From: Diplonema japonicum
Lineage: Eukaryota > Euglenozoa > Diplonemea > Diplonemida > Diplonemidae
NCBI GenBank assembly: GCA_964019335.1
Contig: OZ025681.1
Location: 248,001-312,000, forward strand
DNA: 64,000 bases
Direction of reading: 5' to 3'
Below the pieces are notes generated by a model. It was not told where the DNA came from. It did not search any database and was given only the letters and a program-made list of their open reading frames with translations. The number at the start of each line of letters is the position of its first letter. The first letter of the stretch is position 1. Shown one piece after another: positions 26,394 to 35,700 of the stretch. Position numbers and translations under genes: made by a program.

Positions 26394-28244
26394 CTATGTG
26401 TTGATGCAGTTTCTGATGTTGTCAATATCATAATCCCACTTTTTGAAGGTTTCCCTGTTCTCCTCAAGGAGCTCCTTCAAGCGGGGGTTCATGTCACGAG
26501 CCTCATCCTTCATAATGTAGCCCCACTTCTGTGCAACGACAAACCACGACGATCTGATGAGCCAGGCAACAATCTCGGGGTCGATGGGATCCCTTGCAAC
26601 ATTCTCAGGCTTCAAAATGTTGAAATCGACACCGAAAGAGCAGAAGTCAGGCTGCCCACCGATTTCATTCTGGAGATCGTTCGTCCAACAATGCTTAACG
26701 GTAGTGTACATGAGAAGGTATTTGCACATCTGCTTCAAATTTGCCAGGTTCTCCGCCTTGTTGGCCTCAGTGATAACCTCATCCTCGGTGATAGGGGTAA
26801 GTGCCACCTTCACACCATTAACCTCAGGATGAGGGCTACTTGTCTTGTTGACCTCATTGGAATCGGTGTAGAGCCCCTCGTGCTTGTCCTCGAAGAAGGG
26901 GACAGCACGCTTGATAAGTTCGTCGGACATACGCTTGACTTCGATCCAGTTCTCAATGATGCCCTCCTCGTTCTTCTGGAAGTACTCATTCACGTACTGG
27001 TCGAGGATATCCCAGTACTTCTGCTGGATGAACGCGAAACGGTGCTCTTTGTGGAGCGGTTTTCTGGGAGACCAACCGTGCCAGTTGTTCTGCCCGAATG
27101 CCTGCCTTGTTGCCCTGGCAACTGCTTCCGGCGTCGCGGCCGATGTTGCGGGGACCAGCCCCTCAGGGTCGGTCATCAACGGGTCCGCCTCCTTGTTGAT
27201 GGACACCGTTCCGTAGAAATGCGGGAACAGAAGCTCGTACAGCGGGTTCTTCCTCACGTGCCTCATGAAGGGGAGGATGAACTGCTCCACGTTGTAATGG
27301 AAGTTTCCAATATGCCCGTATGCCTCGCCGAAGAAGAAGTAGTTGATCCTCCACAGTTTCTTCACGTTGTCCCAAAGCCCTGGGGTGTCCGCGCAGTTCG
27401 CGGCAGTGTACGTCTTGGTCGGGGCCTTCAAGGCATCGTGGGGTGCCACGTAACCAGTTCTCTCCGTCACGTCGATGGAGTGCAGCGACAGCTTGCCTTC
27501 TCCGTCCACATTGAAGTATGCCGTTGTGTCCGGTGCGTACCTCTTTCCGTTCTGCTGCAGGCCGTCCCATGAGAACTCCACGAAATACCTCCCATCGTCT
27601 GTCTTCTTGAACATGCACGGGTAGAATCCGTTTGTGGCGAGGTAGACCAAGAACTCGTCTGAGCGGGGGTTCTCGCCCCTAGCCTCCATTTCCATGGTCT
27701 CGTTGGGCGGGAAGCCGGTCAAACGGTTCTTCGTCTGCACGACTGCGCACATGTTGATCACCTGATTGCGTTCCCAACGTTGCTTCTGGGCCAAGGGGAA
27801 ACCTCGCTTGGGGTCGATCAGAAGCCTTGGGGTGTACGAGTCCTCTTCCGGACGGTATTCCCAGAACTTCACCTCGACCTCACCGAAGTCGTAATCGTAG
27901 TTGACATTGCTCTGCCGATGGGACTTGAACCCGGGGACGGCAAGTTCCTTCTCTACTACCTGGCCTTTCTTGTACACCGGGACCTTGGTGTACAGGGCGA
28001 GCTCCAGGTCGGGACGGTCGTTGTACCCTGCCTTGTCGTCGTCGTACTTGATCTCGAAGTACCCGTCAAGGTCAGTGTAGCCCACCTCAAGAAGGTCGTT
28101 CGAGGAGAGCGTGTCATGGTCATAGAGCTTCACCTTCAGGTTGTGGATGGGGATCGTCTGCCCGTTGTTCATCTCCTTGTCGAAGATGAGGCGGCCGGTC
28201 GCCGTCCTCATCACATGGCGCATTTGGCGTGATAGATTCAACAT
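26394..28244 (-). CDS. Lipoxygenase-like iron dioxygenase with transthyretin-like N-terminal domain
   Basis: 616 residues. Residues about 13-130 resemble a transthyretin-like/carboxypeptidase-regulatory beta-sandwich (TGRLIFDKEM, YTDLDGYFEIKYDDD). The C-terminal part carries the lipoxygenase iron ligands: HIGNFH (His311, His316, HxxxxH) followed by RKNPLYELLFPHF, and VKHCWTND (His518, Asn522, HxxxN). The chain ends RNCINT where classical enzymes end in an iron-binding Ile (often PNSISI), so the fifth ligand, the terminal carboxylate, would come from Thr. No PLAT domain is seen at the N-terminus. Probably oxygenates polyunsaturated fatty acids; substrate and regiochemistry unknown. No signal peptide, so cytosolic. 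Confidence 0.78.
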   Translation of the reverse strand: MLNLSRQMRHVMRTATGRLIFDKEMNNGQTIPIHNLKVKLYDHDTLSSNDLLEVGYTDLDGYFEIKYDDDKAGYNDRPDLELALYTKVPVYKKGQVVEKELAVPGFKSHRQSNVNYDYDFGEVEVKFWEYRPEEDSYTPRLLIDPKRGFPLAQKQRWERNQVINMCAVVQTKNRLTGFPPNETMEMEARGENPRSDEFLVYLATNGFYPCMFKKTDDGRYFVEFSWDGLQQNGKRYAPDTTAYFNVDGEGKLSLHSIDVTERTGYVAPHDALKAPTKTYTAANCADTPGLWDNVKKLWRINYFFFGEAYGHIGNFHYNVEQFILPFMRHVRKNPLYELLFPHFYGTVSINKEADPLMTDPEGLVPATSAATPEAVARATRQAFGQNNWHGWSPRKPLHKEHRFAFIQQKYWDILDQYVNEYFQKNEEGIIENWIEVKRMSDELIKRAVPFFEDKHEGLYTDSNEVNKTSSPHPEVNGVKVALTPITEDEVITEANKAENLANLKQMCKYLLMYTTVKHCWTNDLQNEIGGQPDFCSFGVDFNILKPENVARDPIDPEIVAWLIRSSWFVVAQKWGYIMKDEARDMNPRLKELLEENRETFKKWDYDIDNIRNCINT

Positions 28245-28484
28245 CTTTTTTTTTTTCTCTCTCAGAGATTTCTCTTTTTTTTTTTTTTGTGTGTGGTGTT
28301 TTTATGCGGTCAGGAAAGAAAAAGAAGAAGAAAAAAAAGAAAGAAGAATATTGAGGGAAAAGTGGTTTTTTTTTTTTCCCCCCTTTCAAAATTTTTTTTT
28401 TCTGTTGGCGAGATTTAAAAAAAAAAAAAAAAAAAGAATGCCCAACAACCACTATTCTTTTTTAGCACTAACAATTCATTATCA

Positions 28485-28620
28485 ATAGAGCTTCTTCTGC
28501 ATTCCACGTCGTGTCCTTATTGCGTGCGGGGGTGCAACTCAACACCGACGAGGAGGTCAACATCAACAGCGACACCACGTCTGATACTTCTATATCTATA
28601 TGTGTTATCCCACCACCATA
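28485..28620. repeat. Dispersed repeat R3, copy 2
   Basis: GCTTCTTCTGCATTCCACGT, GTGTCCTTATTGCGTGCGGG, CCGACGAGGAGGTCAAC and TATCTATATGTGTTATCCCA are shared with copy 3. Confidence 0.75.
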
Positions 28621-28823
28621 AAAAAAAACAAAAAGGGGGAAAAAAAAAGAATGGCAGTTTTAAGTTGCACATCTCAGTTGTCTTAAAAAAAAAAAACTAA
28701 TTTGTTGGCATAGGGTAGATTCGTGCACAAAAAAAAAAAAAAAATGGGGCTTTGATTGCAACACTAGGTGGCGTTAAGCGTGCAACGAAGCACGAACTAC
28801 CTACTTGATATTGAGGGCGCTCC

Positions 28824-29068
28824 TCGGCCGAGCAGTAGCTTCTTCTGCGTTCCGCGTCGTGTCCTTAATGCGTGCGGTGTGCTCAACCCTAGCCGGGGCG
28901 TCCCGGGTAACCAAGATTCTGCGCTCGTGCAGTTTGCTGCCTGTTCGTCACCCTGAGCATCTGCGTTACGTTCTTCCACTCGGGTGCTACCGGTGATGAC
29001 CGACGAGGAGGTCAACAGCGAACAACACATCTGATGTACTTCTTATATTTCCATGTTATCCCCACCAC
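28824..29068. repeat. Dispersed repeat R3, copy 3 (with insertion)
   Basis: Same ends as copy 2 (GTAGCTTCTTCTGCGTTCCG, GTGTCCTTAATGCGTGCGG, GACGAGGAGGTCAACAGCGA, CACATCTGATGTACTTCTTA) but about 110 nt of extra sequence between GCGTGCGG and CCGACGAGG. Confidence 0.75.
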
Positions 29069-29147
29069 CTGAAAAAAGGCCCGCACCCAAAAAAAGAAAA
29101 AGAAAAATGGAGCACCAAAAAGCTTATCTTTCTTAACCGTTTTTTCA

Positions 29148-30647
29148 TCATTGTGGTGTATTGACTCTGTCCCAATAGGCTTGCACTCCCCGAGCGGCCT
29201 CTAGTTTGTTCAAAGCGGTGATGAAGTTTTTCATATTGCTTTCGTCGTCAGACGGAACGCAGGCCTCTGCCACGGACCGCGCGGTGGCAGCGACCTTGGC
29301 CTTTAACCTCTCGGAGAACTCTTCATCAGCGGTGGAGAGGATCGCTTTTTCGAGGCTGTCAATCAGAATCTGGGCCTGTTCCATGTTTGTAGTCAAGAGA
29401 CGTTGGTCCTCTTCCTCTTCATCTTCAAAGTCGCCCGCCAAAGGGATATCGTTGGAAACATTGAGCATCTGCTGCTGTCTGAAATAATACACTGTTTGGT
29501 CAGCAAGGGTGTTGATGTACACTGTGCGAAGCACGCTCATCTCCCTTTCGACGGCTTCCTTCTCCTCTTTAATGGTGCTCATGGTGCTGGTATGCGATGC
29601 CTCATACTGCGTTTTACCCTTTTCAACGCTCTTAGTGAGCTCCTCGCGAAGCCTTTCTACCTCCTCAGTTAAAACCACTTCGTGGCTCATATCCCGCGTC
29701 CTCTTAGCAACCTCGCTGTTTGGTTCGATTTTCTGTTTGTTCTCCGCGATCTCTGCTTCGATTTGTTCCAAGCTGGCTTTCATTTTCCGTTGCTGTTCCG
29801 GCCGTTCCCGTCGAACCTCATAGGACTGTTTGTATAAATCACGTAAATACGCTGTTTTCTCGGTTATCTCCCTGACGGTGAGGGTTATTTCCGAGGCGAT
29901 TGCGTTTTGTTTAAGGTCCAGCTTCGCAAGCTTATCATTCCCGGAACGAATGTGAGCAAGCCTCGCCTCTTCGAGCCTCCGCATTGTGGTGACAATCGGT
30001 GAGTAGGCCGCAGACGTGACACGGTCATGCTTCTGTTGCGGCATTGGTGTTATCTTTTTAATATTGTCGAGAAGACAATTAAGTTTGCCCATTGTGCGGG
30101 TGAAGTGGTCGGTTTGCTCGCTTTGCTTCTCGTTGATGGTGTCGAGCAGCGATTGATGGCGTTTAGCGATCAGTTCATGTTCGGAAAGAAAGTCACACAC
30201 CACCTGCCTGGGTCCGGCATCGTCAACAACTTCTCGTTTAAGTCCTATTGTCACAGTATGCGGTATGATAGAGGTCGTCTTTCCCTGTATTTCAAGAAGA
30301 CCTTCAGCACGAACACCACCCTGGCAGACGGTGTGCAGTGTTTCTATCGCTGTCTGAACAGATGTCACAGCGTCCTTCACGGGTTGAGCTTCTTTGGTGT
30401 CAAGGTTTTCGGTTCTGTTGATCATGACGTGGGTTTCTCTGCTCACCTTTGAGATGATTTCGTCTAGAGGCACCCAACCAGTCTTGGTCTTGCCTGTGTG
30501 GTGGGTTGCGTGTTGGGTTAACCATTCTGGTGTGGTGTCCTCGATGGGCCTCATGTCATTGAGGCTGCTTGAGATGTTGCAGAGGGCGTTGTTTGCCAGC
30601 AGAATGGTCGGCCGTTGGTCTTGTGCGGTGGGCTTCGTTGTCGTCAT
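29148..30647 (-). CDS. Coiled-coil protein, function unknown
   Basis: 499 residues, MTTTKPTAQDQRPTILLANN at the start. The first 100 residues are not coiled coil; about 100-420 are heptad-rich in several blocks (EARLAHIRSGNDKLAKLDLK, QQRKMKASLEQIEAEIAENK, EVVLTEEVERLREELTKSVE), with an acidic patch DFEDEEEEDQRL near 415. No transmembrane or catalytic motif, and no internal DNA repeat, unlike the other coiled-coil genes. Could be cytoskeletal or flagellar; this is a guess from composition only. Confidence 0.65.
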   Translation of the reverse strand: MTTTKPTAQDQRPTILLANNALCNISSSLNDMRPIEDTTPEWLTQHATHHTGKTKTGWVPLDEIISKVSRETHVMINRTENLDTKEAQPVKDAVTSVQTAIETLHTVCQGGVRAEGLLEIQGKTTSIIPHTVTIGLKREVVDDAGPRQVVCDFLSEHELIAKRHQSLLDTINEKQSEQTDHFTRTMGKLNCLLDNIKKITPMPQQKHDRVTSAAYSPIVTTMRRLEEARLAHIRSGNDKLAKLDLKQNAIASEITLTVREITEKTAYLRDLYKQSYEVRRERPEQQRKMKASLEQIEAEIAENKQKIEPNSEVAKRTRDMSHEVVLTEEVERLREELTKSVEKGKTQYEASHTSTMSTIKEEKEAVEREMSVLRTVYINTLADQTVYYFRQQQMLNVSNDIPLAGDFEDEEEEDQRLLTTNMEQAQILIDSLEKAILSTADEEFSERLKAKVAATARSVAEACVPSDDESNMKNFITALNKLEAARGVQAYWDRVNTPQ

Positions 30648-31147
30648 TTCTTTTTTTTTTTTTTTCTCCCTCCCCCCTTTTTTTTTTCATTGTTGTTGTT
30701 GTTTTCTTTATTCTTTTTTTGAAAATGTGCGTAAATTCGAGTCGAATGCTCTCTTTTTTCTTTTTTTTCTTTTTTTTTTTTTTGCCAAACAAACTATCTG
30801 TCGACGTCAGCTCGTCAAAGCAGGGATGTGCGACAGAAGCCTTCAGCACTAGCAGGCCCCCCACAAACCATCAGCGCACGAGGTCGGAACATGCTGTGAA
30901 GGACCGTTGCTTGAAGACATCAAAGAAAATAAAGGTACCGCAAAGTATTTTTAAATGGGGATAACTAAGTGTCTTTTTTCTTTCCGAGCTAGAAAAAAAA
31001 AAAGGGCAGAGGGGGGGAGGAAAATAAATGGTGAGGGGGTGTCATAGGGGCTTTTTGTGCAGCAGGGCTGATATTTGATTCAAACAGCAAAAAGACGGTT
31101 GGGAAAAACAAGAGAAAAAAGAGGTGTGTGGAGGGAGGAAAGGCTGT

Positions 31148-31222
31148 AGTTCACATGAACCGGGTAGCAACCTTGAGAAGCTGAGAACCCGTAAACACGT
31201 TTGCCAACGTCCCCTTTTTGTT
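31148..31222. repeat. Local repeat R5, copy 1
   Basis: AGTTCACATGAACCGGGTAG, CAACCTTGAGAAGCTGAGAA, CCCGTAAACACGTTTGCCAA, CGTCCCC. Similar copies at 31290-31375 and 31800-31887. Confidence 0.65.
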
Positions 31223-31289
31223 TAGATGTATGTCAAAGACTCGATCTTCATTAAATGAAATAGAAAAAAACGGGGGTGGGGGGAGTACT

Positions 31290-31375
31290 TAGCAGTTGTT
31301 TGTATGTAATCGGGAAGTATAGAAACCTAGAGAGGTTTGAACCCGCAAACACGTTGCTAAGGTTTAAAGGACGCG
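31290..31375. repeat. Local repeat R5, copy 2
   Basis: AGTTGTTTGTATGTAATCGG, GAAACCTAGAGAGGTTTGAA, CCCGCAAACACGTTGC. Confidence 0.55.
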
Positions 31376-31698
31376 GTATCAAAAAAGAAAAGAGGGGGTG
31401 TGAGGCTGTCAACGTAACTATAATTCACGTATTTTGCCAAAAGAAAACACATTTCCCCCTTTTAAAGAGGGAAGGTATACGCAATAATCCTGTATAATCA
31501 AATGGCCCTTGCTGCTGGGAGAGAGAGAGTAGTTGCTATCTAATACTAAAAAAAAAAACATAAAAGTGAAAGTGGAGCTAAAAAATCGCAAGAAAAAAAA
31601 AAAGAATAAAACCAAGAACAGCTTTTCGAAGAAAGTAGACAGCTTTTAGGAAAAACTCCTGGGTTGATAAAGTCTCTTTCTTTTTTTTTTTTTTTTTT

Positions 31699-31739
<41 letters not shown>

Positions 31740-31799
31740 AGTTCATAATGCTCCTGGAAAGCTAGGAGGAATAAGCAAAATGAGAAGAGGAACGCGGCC

Positions 31800-31887
31800 T
31801 GTAGTTTGTTTGAACGTTGTGTGCCGGGTAGAAACCTGGAGAAGCTTAACACCCGTAACCACGTCCCCCCTTTGTTTGTTGACAAGT
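31800..31887. repeat. Local repeat R5, copy 3
   Basis: GTAGTTTGTTTGAACG, GCCGGGTAGAAACCTGGAGA, AGCTTAACACCCGTAACCAC, GTCCCCCC. Confidence 0.65.
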
Positions 31888-32710
31888 CAGCCAGCCAAAG
31901 ACCTGTTCTTGCAAAAAGATCGTATCTCTCGGCATGTTTCGAATTCAGTTTTCTTTCTCTTAAAATTGTGTCTTTGTTTTTCTTTTTTTCTTTTTTCCCC
32001 TTTTTTTTTTCTCTTGCAAATGAAAAAAAAAAAATCTTTTTAAAAAAAAAAAAAATATATAGACATTTTTTCAGTTTTGTTGCGTGATCCTTCCTTTTTT
32101 TTTGGATGGGGGAAAAAAAAAACAAACAAAAAAAAATTAAAAAAATATGTTTAGACTCCACTTTTTCTTATCATTCTTTTTTCTTCTCTTTTTTTCTTGT
32201 TCGTTTGGGCATACCTGGGTTCAGGAGCCAAATAAAAAAAGGGGGGGAAATATACGGATGACTGAAAATAAAAAAGATTTCTTTTTCTTTTTTTCTTTTT
32301 TTCTTTTTGCGATGGTGGATAAACAACCATGAGATTTCTACTATTTGACTCCTGCATTCTTCATCAGCACTCTGAAAGTAAATTCTTACAAACAGGCAAT
32401 AGAACGTCAGTGAGATTCAGAGTGGAAAAATGACAACAACCCTTTTATCGACCAACTACGTCATCACTAGGAAGGTGGGGGTGAAGGGAGGAATTTACAG
32501 AAGGGTCACCAAAGAGATCCTTGAAGAAAACACCAAGAACAATTCTTTTTTTAAAAGGTTCATCAGTGTGCAGAGTACCCTCGCCGTGTACATTTTAGAT
32601 ATCCAAAGACACTAGCAATATAATAATCGAAACCCTATCGAAAGGGGACTCTTTGCGACAATGCAAAGAAAACTAAAAACATGAAATACCACTCAAAAGA
32701 TAACGCATAC

Positions 32711-35700
32711 TCACACCCGCGCAAACTCCTGCGGAGCCTGCATCTCGTTCCCCTCCAGGGCGTGGATGAACTCATTCACGTTGATCTCCTCCTTCTGCTT
32801 GCTGCATGCGAAGAAGGCGCACGCCCCGCCAAGGCCCAACACGCCCAAGGCAACGAGGAGCCAGACCCACCAAGGGATCCCGCTGCTGCCGTCGTCGTCC
32901 TCTTCCTCCGGCTCCAGCGCGGTGCCCCCCTTCACGCACACCCCTTTCCTGTCGCACGCCCCTTCCACTCCGTCCAGCACGCAGCGTGCCCCTTCCCCCA
33001 ACCCGTCGCACCCAACATCCGGTGCCGGTGTCATCGCGTTCCCCACCCCGGGTTCCGCCGTCTCAGGGGCCCGTGTCGCGGTAGGGGACGCAGTCGGAGT
33101 CGAGGTGGGGACAGCTGTTGTCCCAGGGACAAGGGTGGCCGGTGCTCCTGTTTCGGGTGCCTGTGTCGGGGTCGCTGTAGGGACAGCCGTCGTCCCAGGG
33201 ACAAGGGTGGCGGGTGCCCCTGTGTTCGGTGCCGAGGTCGGAGTCGAGGTGGGGACAGCCGTTGTCCCGGGTACAAGGGTGGCCGGTGCCCCCGTTTCGG
33301 GTGCCTGTGTCGGGGTCGCTGTGGGAACGGCTGACTGTCCAGGGACAAGGGTCGCAGGAGCCCCCGTGGGCCCAGCGGTGGGGGTCGCTGTGGATGGGGC
33401 CTGCGTGGGAGCCGCTGTCGGCGATGCCGTGTCCCCGGGAGACAGTGTCGTCGGTGTCTTCGTGACAGGTGATCCGCTCGGGACACCCGTCGGGCCTGCC
33501 GTGTCGGGGGAGGTTGTGGGCGTCGCGGTCGGGACCGCCGTGTCCCCAGGTGACAGGGTGGCCGGGACCTCTGTCTTTGGTGCGCCCGTCGGCTCTGCTG
33601 TGGGTGTCAAGGTTGGCGTCCCGGTCGGGATCGCCGTGTCAGGGGCCGTCGTGGGGACAGCCGTCGGCTCCGCCGTCTTCCCGGGAACCAAGGTGGTTGG
33701 CGCATCGGTCACAGGTGCCCCCGTCGGCTCTGCTGTCGGTGTTGCGGTCGGAACTGCCGTGCTTGGCGCCGAGGTGGGGGTTGCTGTCGGGACCGCCGTG
33801 TCGGGTGCTGTTGTGGGGACAGCCGTCGGCTCCGCCGTCTTCCCGGGAACCAAGGTGGTTGGCGCATCGGTCGCAGGTGCCCCCGTCGGCTCTGCTGTCG
33901 GTGTTGCGGTCGGTACTGCCGTGCTTGGCGCCGAGGTGGGGGTCGCTGTCGGGACCGCCGTGCTTGGTGCTGAGGTGGGGGTCGCTGTCGGGACTGCCGT
34001 GTTGGGTGCTGTTGTGGGGACAGCCGTCGGGGCTGTCGTGTCAGGTGCTGTTGTAGGGACAGCTGTTGGCTCCGCCGTGTCAGGTGCCGTTGTGGGGACA
34101 GCGGTCGGTTCTGCCGTCTTTCCAGGGGACAGGGTGTCGGGTGCCGTTGTGGAAGGCGCACCTGTCGGGACAGCGGTTGCAGGTGCCGTGGTCGCAGGTA
34201 CCCCGGTGTCAGGTGCCGTCGTTGGGACAGCCGTTGGCCCCGCAGTGTCGGGAGCGTTCGTCGGGGATGCGGTGGGGACCGTCGTGTCGGGGGAGCTGGT
34301 GGGGATGGCCGTGGGAGCAGCTGTGCTTGGAGCGCCGGTAGGCATGGCCGTGGGAGCAACGGTGTCTGGGGCACCTGTTGGCATGGCAGTGGGGACAGCT
34401 GTGACTGGAGAACCAGTGGGAATGCCTGTCGGAGCAGCTGTGTCCGGAGCGTTGGTGGGAACAGCTGTTGGTACAGTAGTATCAGGAGCGGGTGTTTCAG
34501 GTGCAGGCGTGTCAGGGGCTGGCGATGTTGGGCAGCCATCGGTCCACGCAGGAATCTTGTGTGTGACAGAACAGAAGCCATCACCGTTAGCCGTGCACGA
34601 GGCTTGAACGGTAATCGTCCAATCACGATCCACGTCATAAACCCACGTGTTGCTCCTTTCGTACCTTTCCATGTCCGACATGCTGGCACTCTTCTTCAGC
34701 ATCATATAAAAGTTTTCCCCGTCAAAGAAGTACTTCGTGTGAGGGTTCGCCCACAGGTCCGCAAGGTCAGTCGCCAGAGTATACGTCATGGCAAGTGGGG
34801 TGTTCCACCTGTGTGCGCCAGTCACTGTGAACGTGGTCCCGCTGGGATAAGTGGCCGCGAATCGCAGTGGTGCTCCATTCGGGACTTGCGAAGGATTCAA
34901 GGTGAGGTGCTTTGCGGCACCACCGTCGAGAGCAAGGAACCAACCGGTCCCTGTGATTCCTGTGATGCCCGCATTCTGTGTGATTGGAGTCGAGCGCAGG
35001 GCGTCACCATGGTCAGGACCGTGGCCCCACAGAGCGATGTACCCAACATCGCACGCGCTCCAATCTGGGTTCGTTTTGGGGTTGCACACACCAGCTTCTT
35101 TGATTCCACCTTTCGATGCCGCGATGTCAGGAGTGAGGAGCTTGATAAAGGCGACCTCTCTCTCCGGGAAGCCAGCAGGCTTCTTCGGGCACAGCCACGT
35201 CATCCACAAAGACTCAAAGCGGCAGTCGTCGCACACATTCCACCAGTCCTTGTTCGAACCGAGGATGGTAGGGCGGCCCTCTCCAGTCGCAGATCCGTCG
35301 AAGTCGATGAAGTTGAAGAAGCGAGAAGCACCGTTTTCAGCAACCTTGAAGCTCACGTACTGGCTGGGGTCCACGTTCGTGTACTTTATGTTGTTCACTG
35401 CACTGATCTGCTGCGGTTTGAACTCGTCGGAGTGGAACGGCCCAGACCAGATAATATTGTTATGTGCTGAGTTGCTGGCGCCGTCGGAAGTGTTGTATGA
35501 ACAAAGCTTGTCGTCTTGCTTCCAATTAGTCTTTCCGGGAATAACAGTGTATCTGCAGATCCCTTTTTGGTAGTTGCGGAACTCTGTGTCCGTGATGACA
35601 GATTTGACAGAGATGTCGTAGAACTGGAAGCCGTCGTGGTGCAGGTCCGCCATCCCGATCTCGTCGTTCCCACTCACTCCGTTCACGATCGCATTCCCTA

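Larger units (their letters stand above)
28245..29147. other. Spacer with repeats
   Basis: No supported gene. Holds a partial R1 copy (28436-28486) and two R3 copies. Confidence 0.55.
30648..32710. other. Long AT-rich spacer
   Basis: Two kilobases without a supported gene. Long homopolymers (poly-A near 31700-31738, poly-T at 31683-31699) and three diverged copies of repeat R5. Confidence 0.55.

Noticed and set aside
32766-34607. Long plus-strand open frame opposite the G8 stalk (613 codons), and likewise 41112-43559 (815 codons)
   Set aside because: Val/Gly/Ala-rich mirror of the Pro/Thr codon repeat; no domain, signal or independent start, and the minus strand has a complete domain protein.
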